Below, in pieces: positions 19,340-30,521 of a DNA stretch of 64,000 bases (position 1 is its first letter; each line of letters starts with the position of its first letter). The stretch lies in contig NC_081545.1 of assembly GCF_901000735.1 (NCBI RefSeq), forward strand, positions 1,116,001 to 1,180,000, in the 5' to 3' direction. The translations under genes and the position numbers were made by a program. This DNA comes from Corylus avellana (taxonomy: Eukaryota > Streptophyta > Magnoliopsida > Fagales > Betulaceae). The notes under the pieces were generated by a model. That model was not told the DNA's origin. It made no database searches and worked only from the letters and a program-made list of their open reading frames with translations.

Positions 19340-20160
19340 GCCCAATCGGCAATCAGAGTGAATTAGGTGGTCGATTGGTCGTGTGAAAACGTTAATGAAT
19401 TGGTTTCCACTTTTTGCTTCCTCCCAATTTCCCGTGAATCATGGGTTTCATAAAACAAATGTGTCAATTATTGCTTGAGATTGGGCACATGAATGGTGTA
19501 TAGCTATTCAATCATGTCCAGAGATTGCTCATTCAAGCCTTAACGAACAGAGAAAAAGAAGAAAACACAGAAACACACACACCCTGAAACGAAAGCAACA
19601 GATCAAGCATGCATATGGATTAATTAATTGATAAGTTTGTTAGAGAAAATTGGTTCAATGGATGAATATAAAGATGGTAATTGGCCTTGTTTAACTGATG
19701 AATTTAAAAAAGTTGCCTAGCATACTTTACAAGATAACACAAAATGGCTCTCTGCCTCTCTCTTGTTTGTGTATTTGGGGGGTAGGAAAGCATGTGAAAG
19801 GTGACTTGACTTGACTTGACTTGACTTGGCCCTCGGACAAGATTTTCTCGAGGTAATAGATCGAGTGCTTTCGCTTGTGATCTTTCTAGGATCGATAGGA
19901 ATTCTTTTTCATAGGAGGGAAAAAAAAATTGATTTCGCTTAGGACTACTTTCTACTCTACACTCAAAAAAGTCCTACGTAAAACTTTAATATATATTGCA
20001 CAATATATATTAATGTTTTACGTAGGACTTTCTTTCTTTCTTTTTTTTTTTTTTTTTGCTTAATTTATTGATTCCAGATGAGACGTTGGGATAGAAGTTC
20101 TTCATTGCTTCAACCGCGTTTCCACCTTCTACATCTGATTCTCATTCACTCTTTCAAAAT
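19340..20160. repeat. PPR 5' fragment and RLP upstream region, duplicated
   Basis: 19345-19545 aligns to the PPR N-terminal region at 640-930 (CAGAGTGAATTAGGTGG, TTGGTTTCCACTTTTTGC, ATCATGGGTTTCATA). 19738-20160 is RLP upstream DNA related to 13340-13560 and 1250-1320, with a GACTT pentamer run at 19802-19828. No RLP gene follows directly. Confidence 0.6.
19970..20029. repeat. Near-perfect 60-bp hairpin
   Basis: Left arm 19970-19998 (AGTCCTACGTAAAACTTTAA...) and right arm 20001-20029 are reverse complements over 29 bp with one mismatch and a 2-base loop (CA). The paralogous region at 13480-13500 lacks the inverted half. Confidence 0.9.
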
Positions 20161-20892
20161 GTGTTTTTTATATAAAGTTAGGTAAGAAAGAATAACTTCT
20201 ATAAGGTCTTGGTACAAACTAATTAGCATTTTGTGCTCTCCAATAATAAGTTAACATATATATCAACTTAGAACAATGAATAAGTTGATTGCTTTTATCA
20301 CTTATTCACAAAAAAACCCTCCTCCTTTATGTATTATCTCTCACCTTCTTGCCACAACTATCCATCTCTCTCTCGGTTTTATTTGAATCAATATCCAAGA
20401 CAAAACACCAGACATCAATGAAAATAGTTAAGATTATTAAAAAAAAAAAAAAAAAGGAGACCTGGTGAAAATGGACCCAATGTTCTCAAATAGTTACAGA
20501 AAAACAAAGATTTCTGGAAAATGCATTGTGGGTAGAGCAAATCTGCTCTTCTCTCTTCTTTTGTATTAAAGGTAAAGGGATTTTTTTGGAGGAATTATGT
20601 AAATATTGCGATTTGCACCGGGGGTATTGATCGGACTGTTTTGGTTTGATTGTTCTTGTTTGCCTTCTTGGTGGGGTTGATTGAGGTGTAATGGGTGTTA
20701 TAGCTTCTTGCAGGGTTGTGTTTTTGGGGAAGTTGAGGGAACAGGACGGTACCTCTATGGTTACATAAAATAAAAATCCAGACCTCAAGCAGTATGTTAT
20801 TCTCCTGGTGCCAAAAGGTTGCTAGCTAGCACTTGTGTTATTTCCATCCCTCGTTGCACTTGTGGTGTTCAGCGTGAGTTGCAACAGTTGTC
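20161..20892. other. No gene seen
   Basis: AT-rich to 20480. The 100-codon minus-strand frame at 20486-20788 has no recognisable family features or signal peptide and is not supported as a gene. Confidence 0.5.
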
Positions 20893-21171
20893 AAATCACT
20901 AATTTTTTCTAAAAGCTTAAGTTTATAGGAAAAGGTAAATTTAATCATTTAAGCTTATAAAAATGTGGTGATTTAATATGGTATCAAAGCCAAAGGTCCT
21001 AGATCAAACCTTGACTCCATAATTCGCTCCTATATATTCAACGTGTTGGGTATCATCTATTAAAAGAGAGTTTGAGCCCACACGTGAAAGGGAGTGTTAA
21101 AGTGTTGATTAAATGATTAAATTTATCTCTTCTTATAAGTTTAAATTTTTAAGAAAACTGGTGATTTAACA
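20893..21171 (+). mobile_element. TRIM/SMART-like miniature LTR element, rearranged copy
   Basis: The right LTR is 77 bp, 21095-21171, TGTTAAAG...GATTTAACA. The primer-site-like TGGTATCAAAGCC begins at 20979 directly after LTR-like GTGATTTAATA, and a purine tract GTGAAAGGGAG precedes the right LTR. The left LTR is scrambled: 20895-20955 is a reverse-complement copy of LTR sequence (AAATCACTAATTTTTTC). It is the same family as the cleaner copy at 60220-60502. It has no coding capacity. Confidence 0.7.
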
Positions 21172-21738
21172 GCAGTGTTGCAGCAGTGGGGTTTTTCTTT
21201 CCAAAGAGGGTGAGAGCTAATAGGTAAATGAGGACGGTTTTTTAATCCATAAAAGTGATAAAAGAGGTCTGATATGGTGTTTTCATAATAAAGTCATTTG
21301 TTGTTTTAAGCTAATGTGTCAACTTATTATTGGAATGCACAAAAGACTTGATTTGTACCAAAACCTTATAGAAATTATTCTATAAACAATGAGTCATTAT
21401 TCACATCTTGTCCGGCTAGCATCCTAAATTAACAATAAGGCTAAAATTGTTGCGAGCTAAAATTGCATATTTCCTAAAATAGCTAAAATAGACATAGGTA
21501 TGTAAACACTATTTTATTTCAAAAAAAATTTATTTTTTTTACTTTGCCGAATTCTGTGCTGTGGATTTTATATTTCCTCTATTGCTGCGTCCAAGTTGTT
21601 TAACTTTTTTTCTTTGTTTTTCCAAGAGGCCATTTACATGGTCACACATTAGGTTAGCAGTGGATGCATGGACAGATCGATCACTCACATGAGTAACAGT
21701 AAAAGATGGGCGTAGGTTTCGAAGGCCAAATTCCACAA

Positions 21739-22107
21739 TTGGTTCTGAACATTTACACCTACTGAACAAAAAAGGTTTCTGATTTCAGATACAAGTAACC
21801 AACAACCAAAACCCTAGAAATGGATGAGACCCTTTGTTGGGAAAGGTGCATGTATTTGCTTTTGTAAAAAGGTTCTGAACATTTACACCTACTGAACAAA
21901 AAAGGTTTCTGATTTCAGATAGATACAAGTAACCAACAACCAAAACCCTAGAAATGGATGAGACCCTTTGTTGGGAAAGGTGCATGTATTTGCTTTCGTA
22001 ACAGAAGGGAACGTAGAGGAATGTTTTATTTATTAAGGGTTTGGATGATTGAATCCTTTTTTCTTTTATTTTTCTCCCTCTTGGTTTTTTCCACTACTAA
22101 TAAATAG
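21739..22107. repeat. Tandem ~130-bp units upstream of the intact RLP, first block
   Basis: GGTTCTGAACATTTACACCT ... GGTGCATGTATTTGCTTTTG occurs twice in tandem (from 21739 and about 21870). It is followed by AACAGAAGGGAACGTAGAGG and TTTATTAAGGGTTTGGATGA. The whole block is repeated almost identically at 22913-23221. Confidence 0.85.
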
Positions 22108-22912
22108 GGCTGTTAAGTGAGCGAAGCGTCTCGCGAGCAAGCTCGGCTCGTGCTCGACTCGAATATTAAATGAAGCGCTTCGTGAACACAAATCTTAACT
22201 CGAATATTAAACGAAGCAAGCTCGGCTCGACTCGGCTAACTCGTGAGCAGCTCGTGAGCTCGGCTCGTATAAGGCTCGCCTCGCTTATTAAGCTCGGCTC
22301 GCATATTTTTTATTAAGTAACAAATAACAATATATAATCAACATTACTCATTTACTCAATAATAACAAATATATTATATACCTTTGTTTTTTTTTTTGTT
22401 ATTTATGTATATGTGTGTATATATATTATATATATAATATATGTATATATTAATATAAAAACATATAAGAAATATATGATATTATCATTAATCATTTTAT
22501 CATATGATATAATCATATAGTACAACCGTACAAGTTATTGTGTCATTTAATACAAATACTATAATTAGATAGTTTATACTTTGAAAATTGGAATCGTATA
22601 TATCACATAATCATTATATAATCATATGGTATATCTGCATAAGTTATTGTGTTATTTAATCAATACATTATAATTATATATTTTATTCTTATAAAACATA
22701 TATGACGTATCACATGATCTTAGATCTAAGATAATATTAATATTAATTGTGAGATAATATGATAATAAAATTTAAGTATGAGTGTACGATCATTAGATCA
22801 TATGAATTTATTACTTAGAGTTTGAGTATTACTATTAGATTAAATGATTAATAATTAAGTAACTAATATGTTTCTTATAATTTATACATTATAAATTATT
22901 ACCAACATTATA
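22108..22912. repeat. Insert of 'aagctcggctcg' repeat and AT-rich DNA between duplicated promoter blocks
   Basis: It begins TAGGGCTGTTAAGTGAGC, followed by repeated CTCGGCTCG/CTCGACTCG motifs to 22305, then about 600 bp of extremely AT-rich sequence. The opening resembles the ends of common hAT-type non-autonomous elements (inference). No coding sequence. Confidence 0.5.
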
Positions 22913-23221
22913 TACAAGTAACCAAAACCAAAACCCTAGAAATGGATGAGACCCTTTGTTGGGAAAGGTGCATGTATTTGCTTTTGTAAAAAGGTTCTGA
23001 ACATTTACACCTACTGAACAAAAAAGGTTTCTGATTTCATATACAAGTAACCAACAACCAAAACCCTAGAAATGGATGAGACCCTTTGTTGGGAAAGGTG
23101 CATGTATTTGCTTTTGTAACAGAAGGGAACGTAGAGGAATGTTTTATTTATTAAGGGTTTGGATGATTGAATCCTTTTTTCTTTTATTTTTCTCCCTCTT
23201 GGTTTTTTCCACTACTAATAA
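22913..23221. repeat. Tandem ~130-bp units upstream of the intact RLP, second block
   Basis: Nearly identical to 21739-22107 through CCACTACTAATAAA. This copy continues into the RLP promoter proper. The high identity implies a recent duplication. Confidence 0.85.
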
Positions 23222-23304
23222 ACAATCTTTATCTACAAGACTTCTAATAACTCTCTTGCTAGCCACGTCATGGCTTGAATGACGATGAGACTCTCTTGTT
23301 AGCC

Positions 23305-23312
23305 TATAAAAG
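23305..23312 (+). promoter_or_regulatory. TATA box of the intact RLP
   Basis: TATAAAAG lies 63 bp before the ATG, followed by CATCACTTGTAGTTCT, an arrangement kept ahead of RLP pseudogene 1. Confidence 0.6.
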
Positions 23313-23374
23313 CCCATCACTTGTAGTTCTGGCAATATCAAAATAGGCAGCGAAAACATATATAGTAAAAGACG

Positions 23375-26020
23375 ATGGATAACTATTTGTATCAGTGCAT
23401 GTTCATGCGCTTCCTTTTTCTTCTCTCATTGTTCCTCATTTTACTCACGAGCTCTTTGTCTTCTCTGCAGCCACTTTGTCATGAAGATGAGAGATCAGCC
23501 TTGTTGCAATTCAAGGATAGCTTTATCATAAACAAGTCTGCTTCTGCTTATCCTTTTGCATATCCTAAGGTTGCATCATGGACTCCAAAAGGAGAGCATA
23601 GTACTGATTGCTGCTCATGGGATGGGGTTGAGTGCAATGAGGACACAGGTCATGTGATCAGCCTTGATCTCAATAGCAGCTGTCTCTATGGTTCTATTCA
23701 CTCCAACAACAGCCTCTTCCGCCTTCTTCAACTTCAAAGGCTTAATCTTGCTGATAATCTTTTCAATCACTCTCAAATCCCATTTGAAGTTGGCAATCTT
23801 TCAAGGCTAACCTATCTCAACCTTTCCTCCTCCGCCTTTTCCGGACAAGTCCCCTCAGAGGTTTCACGCCTCTCCATGTTGTCTTCCCTCGATTTGTCTG
23901 GTAATTTTGATTTATATACTAAAAGTGACTTCAGAAGTCTAGTTCAAAACTTTACTACCCTAGAAGAACTTTTACTCACTGACATCAATTTATCGTCCCC
24001 TATACCTGAAAGTTTGGCAAATTTATCTTCCTTGACAACTCTAGATCTTCAAAACTGCAGGTTACAAGGAGAATTTCCAACTGAAATTTTTCAACTACCA
24101 AACCTACAGTTTCTTATAGTATCACACAATCAAGATCTCATTGGTCGTTTGCCCCAATTTCACTCTAACAGTTCTCTTGAGGTTTTGATACTCAGGAACA
24201 CAAGTTTTTCTGGTAAAATACCTACTTCAATTGGAAAAGTAAGTTCTTTACATACTTTACGTGTTCGTGATTGCAATTTCTCTGGATCCATTCCACCATC
24301 ACTCAGTAACCTCACCCAAGCCATTTATTTAGACTTTGGACACAACAGTCTAACTGGTCACATTCCAAACTCATTCTCTGAACTCAAGTGTCTTCGGTCT
24401 CTTTACTTTGATGGAAATCACTTGAGTGGAATGCTCAATTTTGACAGGTTTCTTGAGATCAAAAGTTTAAGTGTGCTTATGTTATCATCCAACTATTTGT
24501 CATTGCTAACCAAGGCCAATTCAAATTATACTCTTCCACAGTTTCACACTCTAGCATTGGGTTCCTGCAACTTACAGAAATTCCCAGATTTCTTACGCAC
24601 CCAAAACAAATTGAGTTGGCTTGAGATGCAACAAAACAATATTCAAGGCCTAGTACCCAAATGGTTGTATAATGTTAGTATAGAAACTTTTCGAGCTATA
24701 TTGCTTGGACAAAATTTTCTAATAGGCTTTGAACAATCTCCACTTGTTCTCCCATGGTCTAAACTAGAAATTTTAGATCTGAGTAGTAACAGGCTGCAAG
24801 GATCACTCCCCATTCCACAACCATCTATCAAGATTTATCAAGTCCAAAAGAACTTGATAAGAGAAATGTCATCGTTGATTTGCAATCTGAGTTCACTTTA
24901 TGTACTTGATTTGTCCTATAACAACTTGAGAGGCAACCTTCATCCATGTTTTGGAAACTTCAGTTCTCATTTGTCAGCACTTCAACTACGAAGCAACAAC
25001 TTCCATGGCACCATCCCAAAAACATGGGTAGAGGGGAGCAGCTTAGAGATGATTGACTTAAGTGAAAACCAATTCCAAGGCCAACTACCGAGATCAATGG
25101 CAAACTGTATGGTGTTAGAGTACCTTCATGTTGGTAACAATCAAATCAATGATACCTTTCCCTTTTGGTTGGGAAATCTTTCTCGGTTGAAGGTTCTCGT
25201 CCTTGGTTCTAATGCATTCCATGGTGCAATAAAGAATCCTGGAATCAATTATACATTCTCAGGGTTGCATATCATTGATATTTCTCAAAATAATTTCTCT
25301 GGATATTTGCCCGCTGAGTATTTCCTACATTGGAATGCCATGAAAGTTGTTGGTGCAAGTGATCATTTGATATACATGGAGCTAGGGTTTTCTGGAGACG
25401 GGTGGAGTTCAAGTGTCCAATTCTCAGATACACTGACAAACAAAGGGATAAAGTTGGAGTATGATCAAATTCAAGATGTGTTCAAGGTCATTGATTTCTC
25501 AAGCAATAGATTTGAAGGAGAAATTCCAGAACTTGTTGGAAGTCTTAAAGGACTTCATATGCTAAATCTTTCCAATAATGCTCTCACTGGTTATATCCCA
25601 CCATCGTTGGGGAACTTGACACATCTAGAATCCATGGACCTTTCCCAAAACAAGTTGTTTGGAGAAATACCTACACAACTAACACAACTCTTTTTCCTTG
25701 AAGCCTTTAATGTCTCCAACAACCGTCTCAGAGGTCCTATACCACATGGTAATCAATTTGACACATTTCAGAATAGTTCATTTAGAGGTAATCCAGGATT
25801 GTGTGGAAGTCCATTATTAAAGAAATGTGGAGATTTCAAGTACACACGAACTCCACCTTCTCCTTTTGAAGAGAATCGAAGCTCAGAGTCTCCATTTCAT
25901 TTTGGGTGGAAAGTAGTTGCTATAGGGTATGGATGTGGATTTGTGATAGGAGTTGTTATTGGGAAAACTGTGATTACAAGGAAGTATGATTGGTTTGTGA
26001 AGATCTTTGGAAAGATGTAG
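23375..26020 (+). CDS. Intact Cf-9-type LRR receptor-like protein
   Basis: 881 residues, single exon. Order: signal peptide (about 1-33), LRRNT with HEDERSALLQFKDSF and the CCSWDGVEC cysteines (79-86), a long LRR array with many NxS/T sites, an island (about 652-700: HWNAMKVVGAS ... TLTNKGIKLEYDQ), four more LRRs, LRRCT (GLCGSPLLKKCGD, Cys810 onward), an acidic juxtamembrane stretch (FEENRSSESPF), a membrane span about 845-867 with GxxxG spacing (GYGCGFVIGVVIG), and a 14-residue basic tail ending FGKM. There is no kinase. This is the plan of cell-surface immune receptors such as Cf-9, Ve1 and AtRLPs, which signal through SOBIR1 and BAK1; partners and ligand here are inferred from the family. 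ATG 23375 fits the signal peptide, 63 bp after a TATA box. It is the only undamaged RLP of seven; its upstream DNA carries recent duplications. Confidence 0.93.
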   Translation: MDNYLYQCMFMRFLFLLSLFLILLTSSLSSLQPLCHEDERSALLQFKDSFIINKSASAYPFAYPKVASWTPKGEHSTDCCSWDGVECNEDTGHVISLDLNSSCLYGSIHSNNSLFRLLQLQRLNLADNLFNHSQIPFEVGNLSRLTYLNLSSSAFSGQVPSEVSRLSMLSSLDLSGNFDLYTKSDFRSLVQNFTTLEELLLTDINLSSPIPESLANLSSLTTLDLQNCRLQGEFPTEIFQLPNLQFLIVSHNQDLIGRLPQFHSNSSLEVLILRNTSFSGKIPTSIGKVSSLHTLRVRDCNFSGSIPPSLSNLTQAIYLDFGHNSLTGHIPNSFSELKCLRSLYFDGNHLSGMLNFDRFLEIKSLSVLMLSSNYLSLLTKANSNYTLPQFHTLALGSCNLQKFPDFLRTQNKLSWLEMQQNNIQGLVPKWLYNVSIETFRAILLGQNFLIGFEQSPLVLPWSKLEILDLSSNRLQGSLPIPQPSIKIYQVQKNLIREMSSLICNLSSLYVLDLSYNNLRGNLHPCFGNFSSHLSALQLRSNNFHGTIPKTWVEGSSLEMIDLSENQFQGQLPRSMANCMVLEYLHVGNNQINDTFPFWLGNLSRLKVLVLGSNAFHGAIKNPGINYTFSGLHIIDISQNNFSGYLPAEYFLHWNAMKVVGASDHLIYMELGFSGDGWSSSVQFSDTLTNKGIKLEYDQIQDVFKVIDFSSNRFEGEIPELVGSLKGLHMLNLSNNALTGYIPPSLGNLTHLESMDLSQNKLFGEIPTQLTQLFFLEAFNVSNNRLRGPIPHGNQFDTFQNSSFRGNPGLCGSPLLKKCGDFKYTRTPPSPFEENRSSESPFHFGWKVVAIGYGCGFVIGVVIGKTVITRKYDWFVKIFGKM

Positions 26021-27360
26021 CAAACACGAAGAATGGAGAAGGTCATAAATTTGAATTTAGTTAAATAAAATGTTTTTAAGAAAGTACAAATGTTGTTTAA
26101 GTTTTATCATTATTGTATGCTGCTTGATGGAATTGTAAGCCTATGAAAATTTCAATGTAATCTTACTATTTGTGTGTGTGAGTACTTTAATTTGGACGTG
26201 TCTTTCTATTTTTTCCTTATTTTAAGTAACTTTGTTTGTTGGATTTGTTCCTATATAGTTTGTGTCCTGCAAATTAAAATTCATTCATAAATGAATCAGC
26301 AAAGTGTGTAAAGGTTAAACCTTCATCAACAAGTACTTGTAAAGGCTGTCGTAGTGGTTGCATCAACACTACCGTAGGAAGATATATTCTTAACGATTAT
26401 CGTGTCTTCGCTTTCCGTCTTGGCCCAAATTGTTTTCCTTAACACTCTGAACCTTCACTGAGGCATTACAACAAACACGTACAATTCAGAATTAGAAAAC
26501 CAAAAACCGGCCTTTAGACTGTACTAAATGCAGCAGAAGCAGAAGCAGAAGAATGAAACCGACGACTATAGTTGATATATAACAACAGCTCAATATTCAA
26601 GAAATGCAAAAATGACCCAAGCGATAAACATGCATGGTCCACAAGAATATAATGTTCACGAAAAATGGAAGAAAGAAAGTTTTGAATAATTACATTACAA
26701 GTTATAAATGACTAAGGGGCAAAATAATTTTGAGTTTATGGTTTGAGTTGATCATATTATTTTTTGAAATAAAATATTTTTGGACATTAATGGAGAAGAA
26801 AACCGTTAATGGAGGTACAGGCCAGTACCACAACACTCCAATACTCCATGTAACATTTTTTGGACCTGCCCATAGTCCTTGAGTGATTCACACCGTTGGA
26901 TGATCGACATTAATGGAGGTTCAGCTATGATAAGAAGGGAGATGAAGGGAAGAAGGTACACGTGAGGAGTTGGGAATTAATGAGAGCAAGTGAAAATATG
27001 TTTATTAATGTTTATTTTTAACACATCTAAAAAAAATACATACATGAGCATGAACCCAATAATAGATCGAACGGGCGCCTTTGTAACCAAACTGGTATAA
27101 TACCGAAGCCCGAGTGGAGCTAAGAGAATGATATTTTCAACCAACTCGAATTAGGCTAAGCCTCTAACGAACTGAACTCGATCGGATACACAATTTATAT
27201 CTTATCATTTCATTGATTTTGAATGGTGCATATAATACTCATCGAAAGATATTTTATTCTTATTATTCTTATTATCATATATATATATATATAAAAGTCG
27301 AGTTTTGACGTAGGGAATGCTTAGAATTGCGACACGTGTCCTCCTAACTCTATTTCCCAC
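26021..27360. other. RLP 3' UTR, then duplicated PPR-unit spacer
   Basis: AATAAAATG at about 26065 could serve as a polyadenylation signal. 26380-26600 matches the PPR upstream region at 1010-1185, and 26835-26990 matches 4740-4910. No gene was found. 27060-27190 has CTCGAAT/CGAACTG-type repeat remnants. Confidence 0.6.
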
Positions 27361-27369
27361 GTCTCTCTC

Positions 27370-27735
27370 TCTCTCTCTCTCTCTCCCTCTATCTCAACTT
27401 AAATGTTTTAAACTTTTTTGAGAAAAATGTCTTGAACTAATTCAATGGTTTAAGACATTTAATTAATTGTGCTAACTCTCACTCTCCCATAATTTGTGTT
27501 TTAACCGTTTTTGTGTGTGTGTCTCTCTCTCTCTCTCCCTCTATTTCCTCTTAAATGTCTTAAACTAATTCTATGATTTAAGATAATTAATTGTGCTAAC
27601 TCTCACTCTCCCATAATTTGTGTTTCAATCGTTTTTTATTTTTATTTTTAAATTAATTGTGCTAACTCTCTCCCATAATTTGTGTTTCAACCGTTTTCTC
27701 TCTCTCTCTCTCTCTCTCCCTCTATCTCCATTTAA
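27370..27735. repeat. ~130-bp CT-rich minisatellite, about three units
   Basis: The order (CT)n - CCCTCTAT - TTAAATGTCTTAAACTAATTC - AATTAATTGTGCTAACTCTC - CCATAATTTGTGTTTCAACC repeats about three times, with the last unit shortened. It runs into an AT microsatellite at the scaffold gap. Confidence 0.75.
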
Positions 27736-27759
27736 TATATATATATATATATATATATA

Positions 27760-27859
27760 NNNNNNNNNNNNNNNNNNNNNNNNNNNNNNNNNNNNNNNNN
27801 NNNNNNNNNNNNNNNNNNNNNNNNNNNNNNNNNNNNNNNNNNNNNNNNNNNNNNNNNNN
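27760..27859. other. Assembly gap (100 N)
   Basis: Exactly 100 N after an (AT)n run. Frames crossing it are artefacts. Confidence 0.99.
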
Positions 27860-27892
27860 ATTAGAAGTTTCCTAGTCCTTTCGTCATCCTCT

Positions 27893-28222
27893 AACCCAAT
27901 AATATTCATTAAAAAGTGGGGGAACTTCCCATTGTCGGAAGAAGAAAGTGCTGGGGTGGAAGCTATTGACAGTGTGGTGGACGTTTTGGAATCAAGAGGA
28001 CAATCTTGGCTGGTGGGCAAACTCATTGGCGACAAGTTTATTGGAAAGGATTACATTCGATCTACACTCATTAAGGGGTGGAAGCCGACCGGATCGCTAC
28101 ACTACAAAGTCCTAGGAGAAAATTTATTTCTCCTAGATTTTGACCATTTTTGGGACAGATCGCGCGTACTCGAGGGACGCCCATGGATTTTCGAGAGTCA
28201 ATTGTTCGCGGTTGAAAAGCTT
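27893..28222 (+). pseudogene. LINE ORF1, DUF4283 part
   Basis: FPLSEEESAGVEAIDSVVD, LVGKLIGDKFIGKDYIRSTL, LDFDHFWDRSRVLEGRPW and FAVEK are the DUF4283 domain of plant L1 ORF1 proteins, which are RNA-binding chaperones. The frame is open to the LTR insertion at 28222/28223. The long open frame that reaches back through the N-gap is not real. Confidence 0.8.
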
Positions 28223-29113
28223 TGTCAGTTCTTGTGTTGGCTTAATTCAGTTTCAAAATGCAGAGGTTACTGTTCACGGGCTCAAACACTGATATAGGAT
28301 GTTTAAAATCCAATCTCCACCGTTCATAATGTAGATTCATGTGTTGTGAACGTCCCTACAAAATTTCAACTCAATCGGACCATAAACACCCATCGATCGG
28401 AGCTATTGATCAAGACTGGACAGCATTTCAAAAATGTTGTTTCACCCATATCCGGACATTCCTTCCCCGGGTCCGGACCGCATTTCTAGAAACTCAAATT
28501 TTGCTTCGCAAAGCCCTGTCCGGACAGCCCATTAACCTGTCCGGACACCCCATACCTTTTAGGCCCAAAAATGTGATTTTAAGTGGGTTAGGTCTAGGGT
28601 TTTGTTGAGGGTATATATACATCAATATAGAAGAAAGATGTACGAATTTTTACCCCCAGAGAGTTCATCGGAGGCTGTGCTAAGAGACATCATATGTGGT
28701 GAGCATTAAATTGAATCTCTTAAAGTATTAGTTATTCCTTTGATAAATCTATAGTTGAGAAGTCTATCGGAAGGGTCCGGTAAAGGAGAATCACATTGAA
28801 GAAGATTGTGAGCAAGGAGACGAGTTATAGGCTTGTCGATCTTACAGAGCCAAGGTCTTGCAAAGGGTTGTAAGTGTTCCTAGTGTCTGTAATCTCTGGA
28901 TAATCTTTTGATAATGATTTTCTAGGTTTGGCTGACCCGGAGAGGTTTTACTTTTAGATCGGTTTCTAAAAGATTTTCTCTTCGTAATCAAAATATCTGT
29001 CTGCCTCTTTATTGCTTTATATATTTTGGGTGATTGAATTGTTTATTGCTTCATAGTTTAATTCCGCATAAATTGTGATAAACAAGTTTTTGGAGTCGGC
29101 ATAGCGTTTTTCA
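28223..29113 (+). mobile_element. Solo LTR (891 bp) inside LINE ORF1
   Basis: It starts TGTCAGTTC and ends GTTTTTCA, flanked by the 5-bp duplication AGCTT (28218-28222 and 29114-29118). Removing it and one AGCTT joins FAVEKL to DGFTPPSKM, restoring normal ORF1 order. It contains TATATATAC at about 28611 as a likely TATA, and CTGTCCGGACA-type repeats at 28450-28545. No internal retroviral-type genes are present, so it is a solo LTR left by LTR-LTR recombination. Copia or Gypsy cannot be decided from the LTR alone; orientation is inferred from the TATA. Confidence 0.85.
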
Positions 29114-30350
29114 AGCTTGATGGCTTTACACCTCCCAGTAAAATGAGATTTGATTTAGTTGCCTTTGGGATCCAAATGTACGATCTTCCGTTGGTCTGTA
29201 TAGAGTGGGAGATGGGATTCAAAATAGGATCCACAATGGGAAAGGTGGAAGATGTTGATACCGACAAGGACGGAACGGGTTGGGGAGAGTACTTGCGGGT
29301 TCGGGTGCACATAAATCTCTCTAAACCAATTCCAAGGGGACGTACTCTGAAGTTGAAAGACCAATCTCTTTGGATGCCTTTTCAATATGAAAAGATTCCA
29401 AAGTTTTGCTTTAACTACGGAGTGATCAGCCATGGCCCTGGGACATTTCTCAATGGGGGCAAAAATGGTAAATAGGGAGAAGGAGCAGAAACGGAGTATG
29501 GCCCATGGCTCAGAGTTTTACCCAACAGAGCTTGGCTGGAGAGACGGCGAATGCGACTCCGAATTGAGGCCGAGAATTATATGCAGGGGGTGGGGCGTGG
29601 CTCTTCCCATTCACCGGCAGCAGCAGCGCTGATGGCGGCGCCTATTGTCAAAGGTGGTGCTCAATTTGGGAAAGAATTTGAAAAAGCCAAAGATGGGCAA
29701 ACTGCCCATGCAAGTTAGGTGAAAATGGAAAAATTCCCATATGAAGCGCCGAATCCTCTTGATGATAATTATGAGGTGAACAACATTTTTCATGGGGAGA
29801 ATATTCGCAATAAAGATGAGAGATTACACTTTCCTATTGAAACTGTCTATGCACAGAATAGCCCCATTAAAGATGATATGCACGTGAAAGGAAAGAAAAA
29901 GCAACGAGAAATTTTTGAGGAGTCCAACCCAACATCAGAAGAGGTGGAGGGCAATTTCGGAACCCCTGAAGCTTTGACTTCTAGGTATATGGCACCTGAT
30001 AAGGGAAAGATCCCCCACCGCCTGGAACATTAATGAGAGATTGCTCTATGGAGAAATTTGTGGGCAATCTAGCCCAAAAAAAACTCAACACAGTTGTCCA
30101 AATTCAAGCTACGCTCAACTCAGACTTGGAGGCAATAAAAAGGGACGGGAAAAGTCCAAAACCAACCAATTTCAATATGTGGCAATGGAATCACATCAAA
30201 GAGAAAATGGAATGGAATGTCATGGAAGGAAATAAGGAAAGCAGGGAGCAAACAAAGCATGTAGCAACCCCCACGTCACTAGGTGGGGAACATGTGGACA
30301 CTACTTTCTCAACTGGGCCATGCAAAAAATCCTTCTCCACAAACTCTTAG
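29114..30350 (+). pseudogene. LINE ORF1, C-terminal part with degraded zinc knuckle
   Basis: FTPPSKMRFDLVAFGIQMYD, LRVRVHINLSKPIPRGRTL and IPKFCFNYGVISHGPG correspond to the part after DUF4283 and its CCHC knuckle. In the knuckle the second cysteine is Tyr (CFNYG for CFNCG) and the last is replaced, so zinc binding is lost. The following ~900 bp is the variable charged tail, split among frames with stops near 29475 and 29632. Confidence 0.75.
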
Positions 30351-30521
30351 TGGGGATGCTCTATAGGAAAGACTGGGTCTAATTCTATAAGGCCAAACCA
30401 GAATGCAGGCGACAAGCGAAGAGGCTTTGCAGCTGATGTGGATGCCGCAGGCCCATGGCAGGAGCAGCTGCAGTCACTTTCAGACTAGGGGGAATTTCAC
30501 TGCAGGAAACGTGTAAGGGGC

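Noticed and set aside
20486..20788. 100-codon minus-strand frame
   Set aside because: No signal peptide, domain or splice support; composition is like a chance frame.
24643..24831. Minus-strand frame inside the intact RLP (also at 2093-2335)
   Set aside because: Shadow of the conserved LRR coding strand; it recurs in the paralogue for that reason.
27620..28297. 225-codon frame across the second gap
   Set aside because: The part before the gap is low-complexity CT/AT repeat and the part after is LINE ORF1; the gap joins them artificially.
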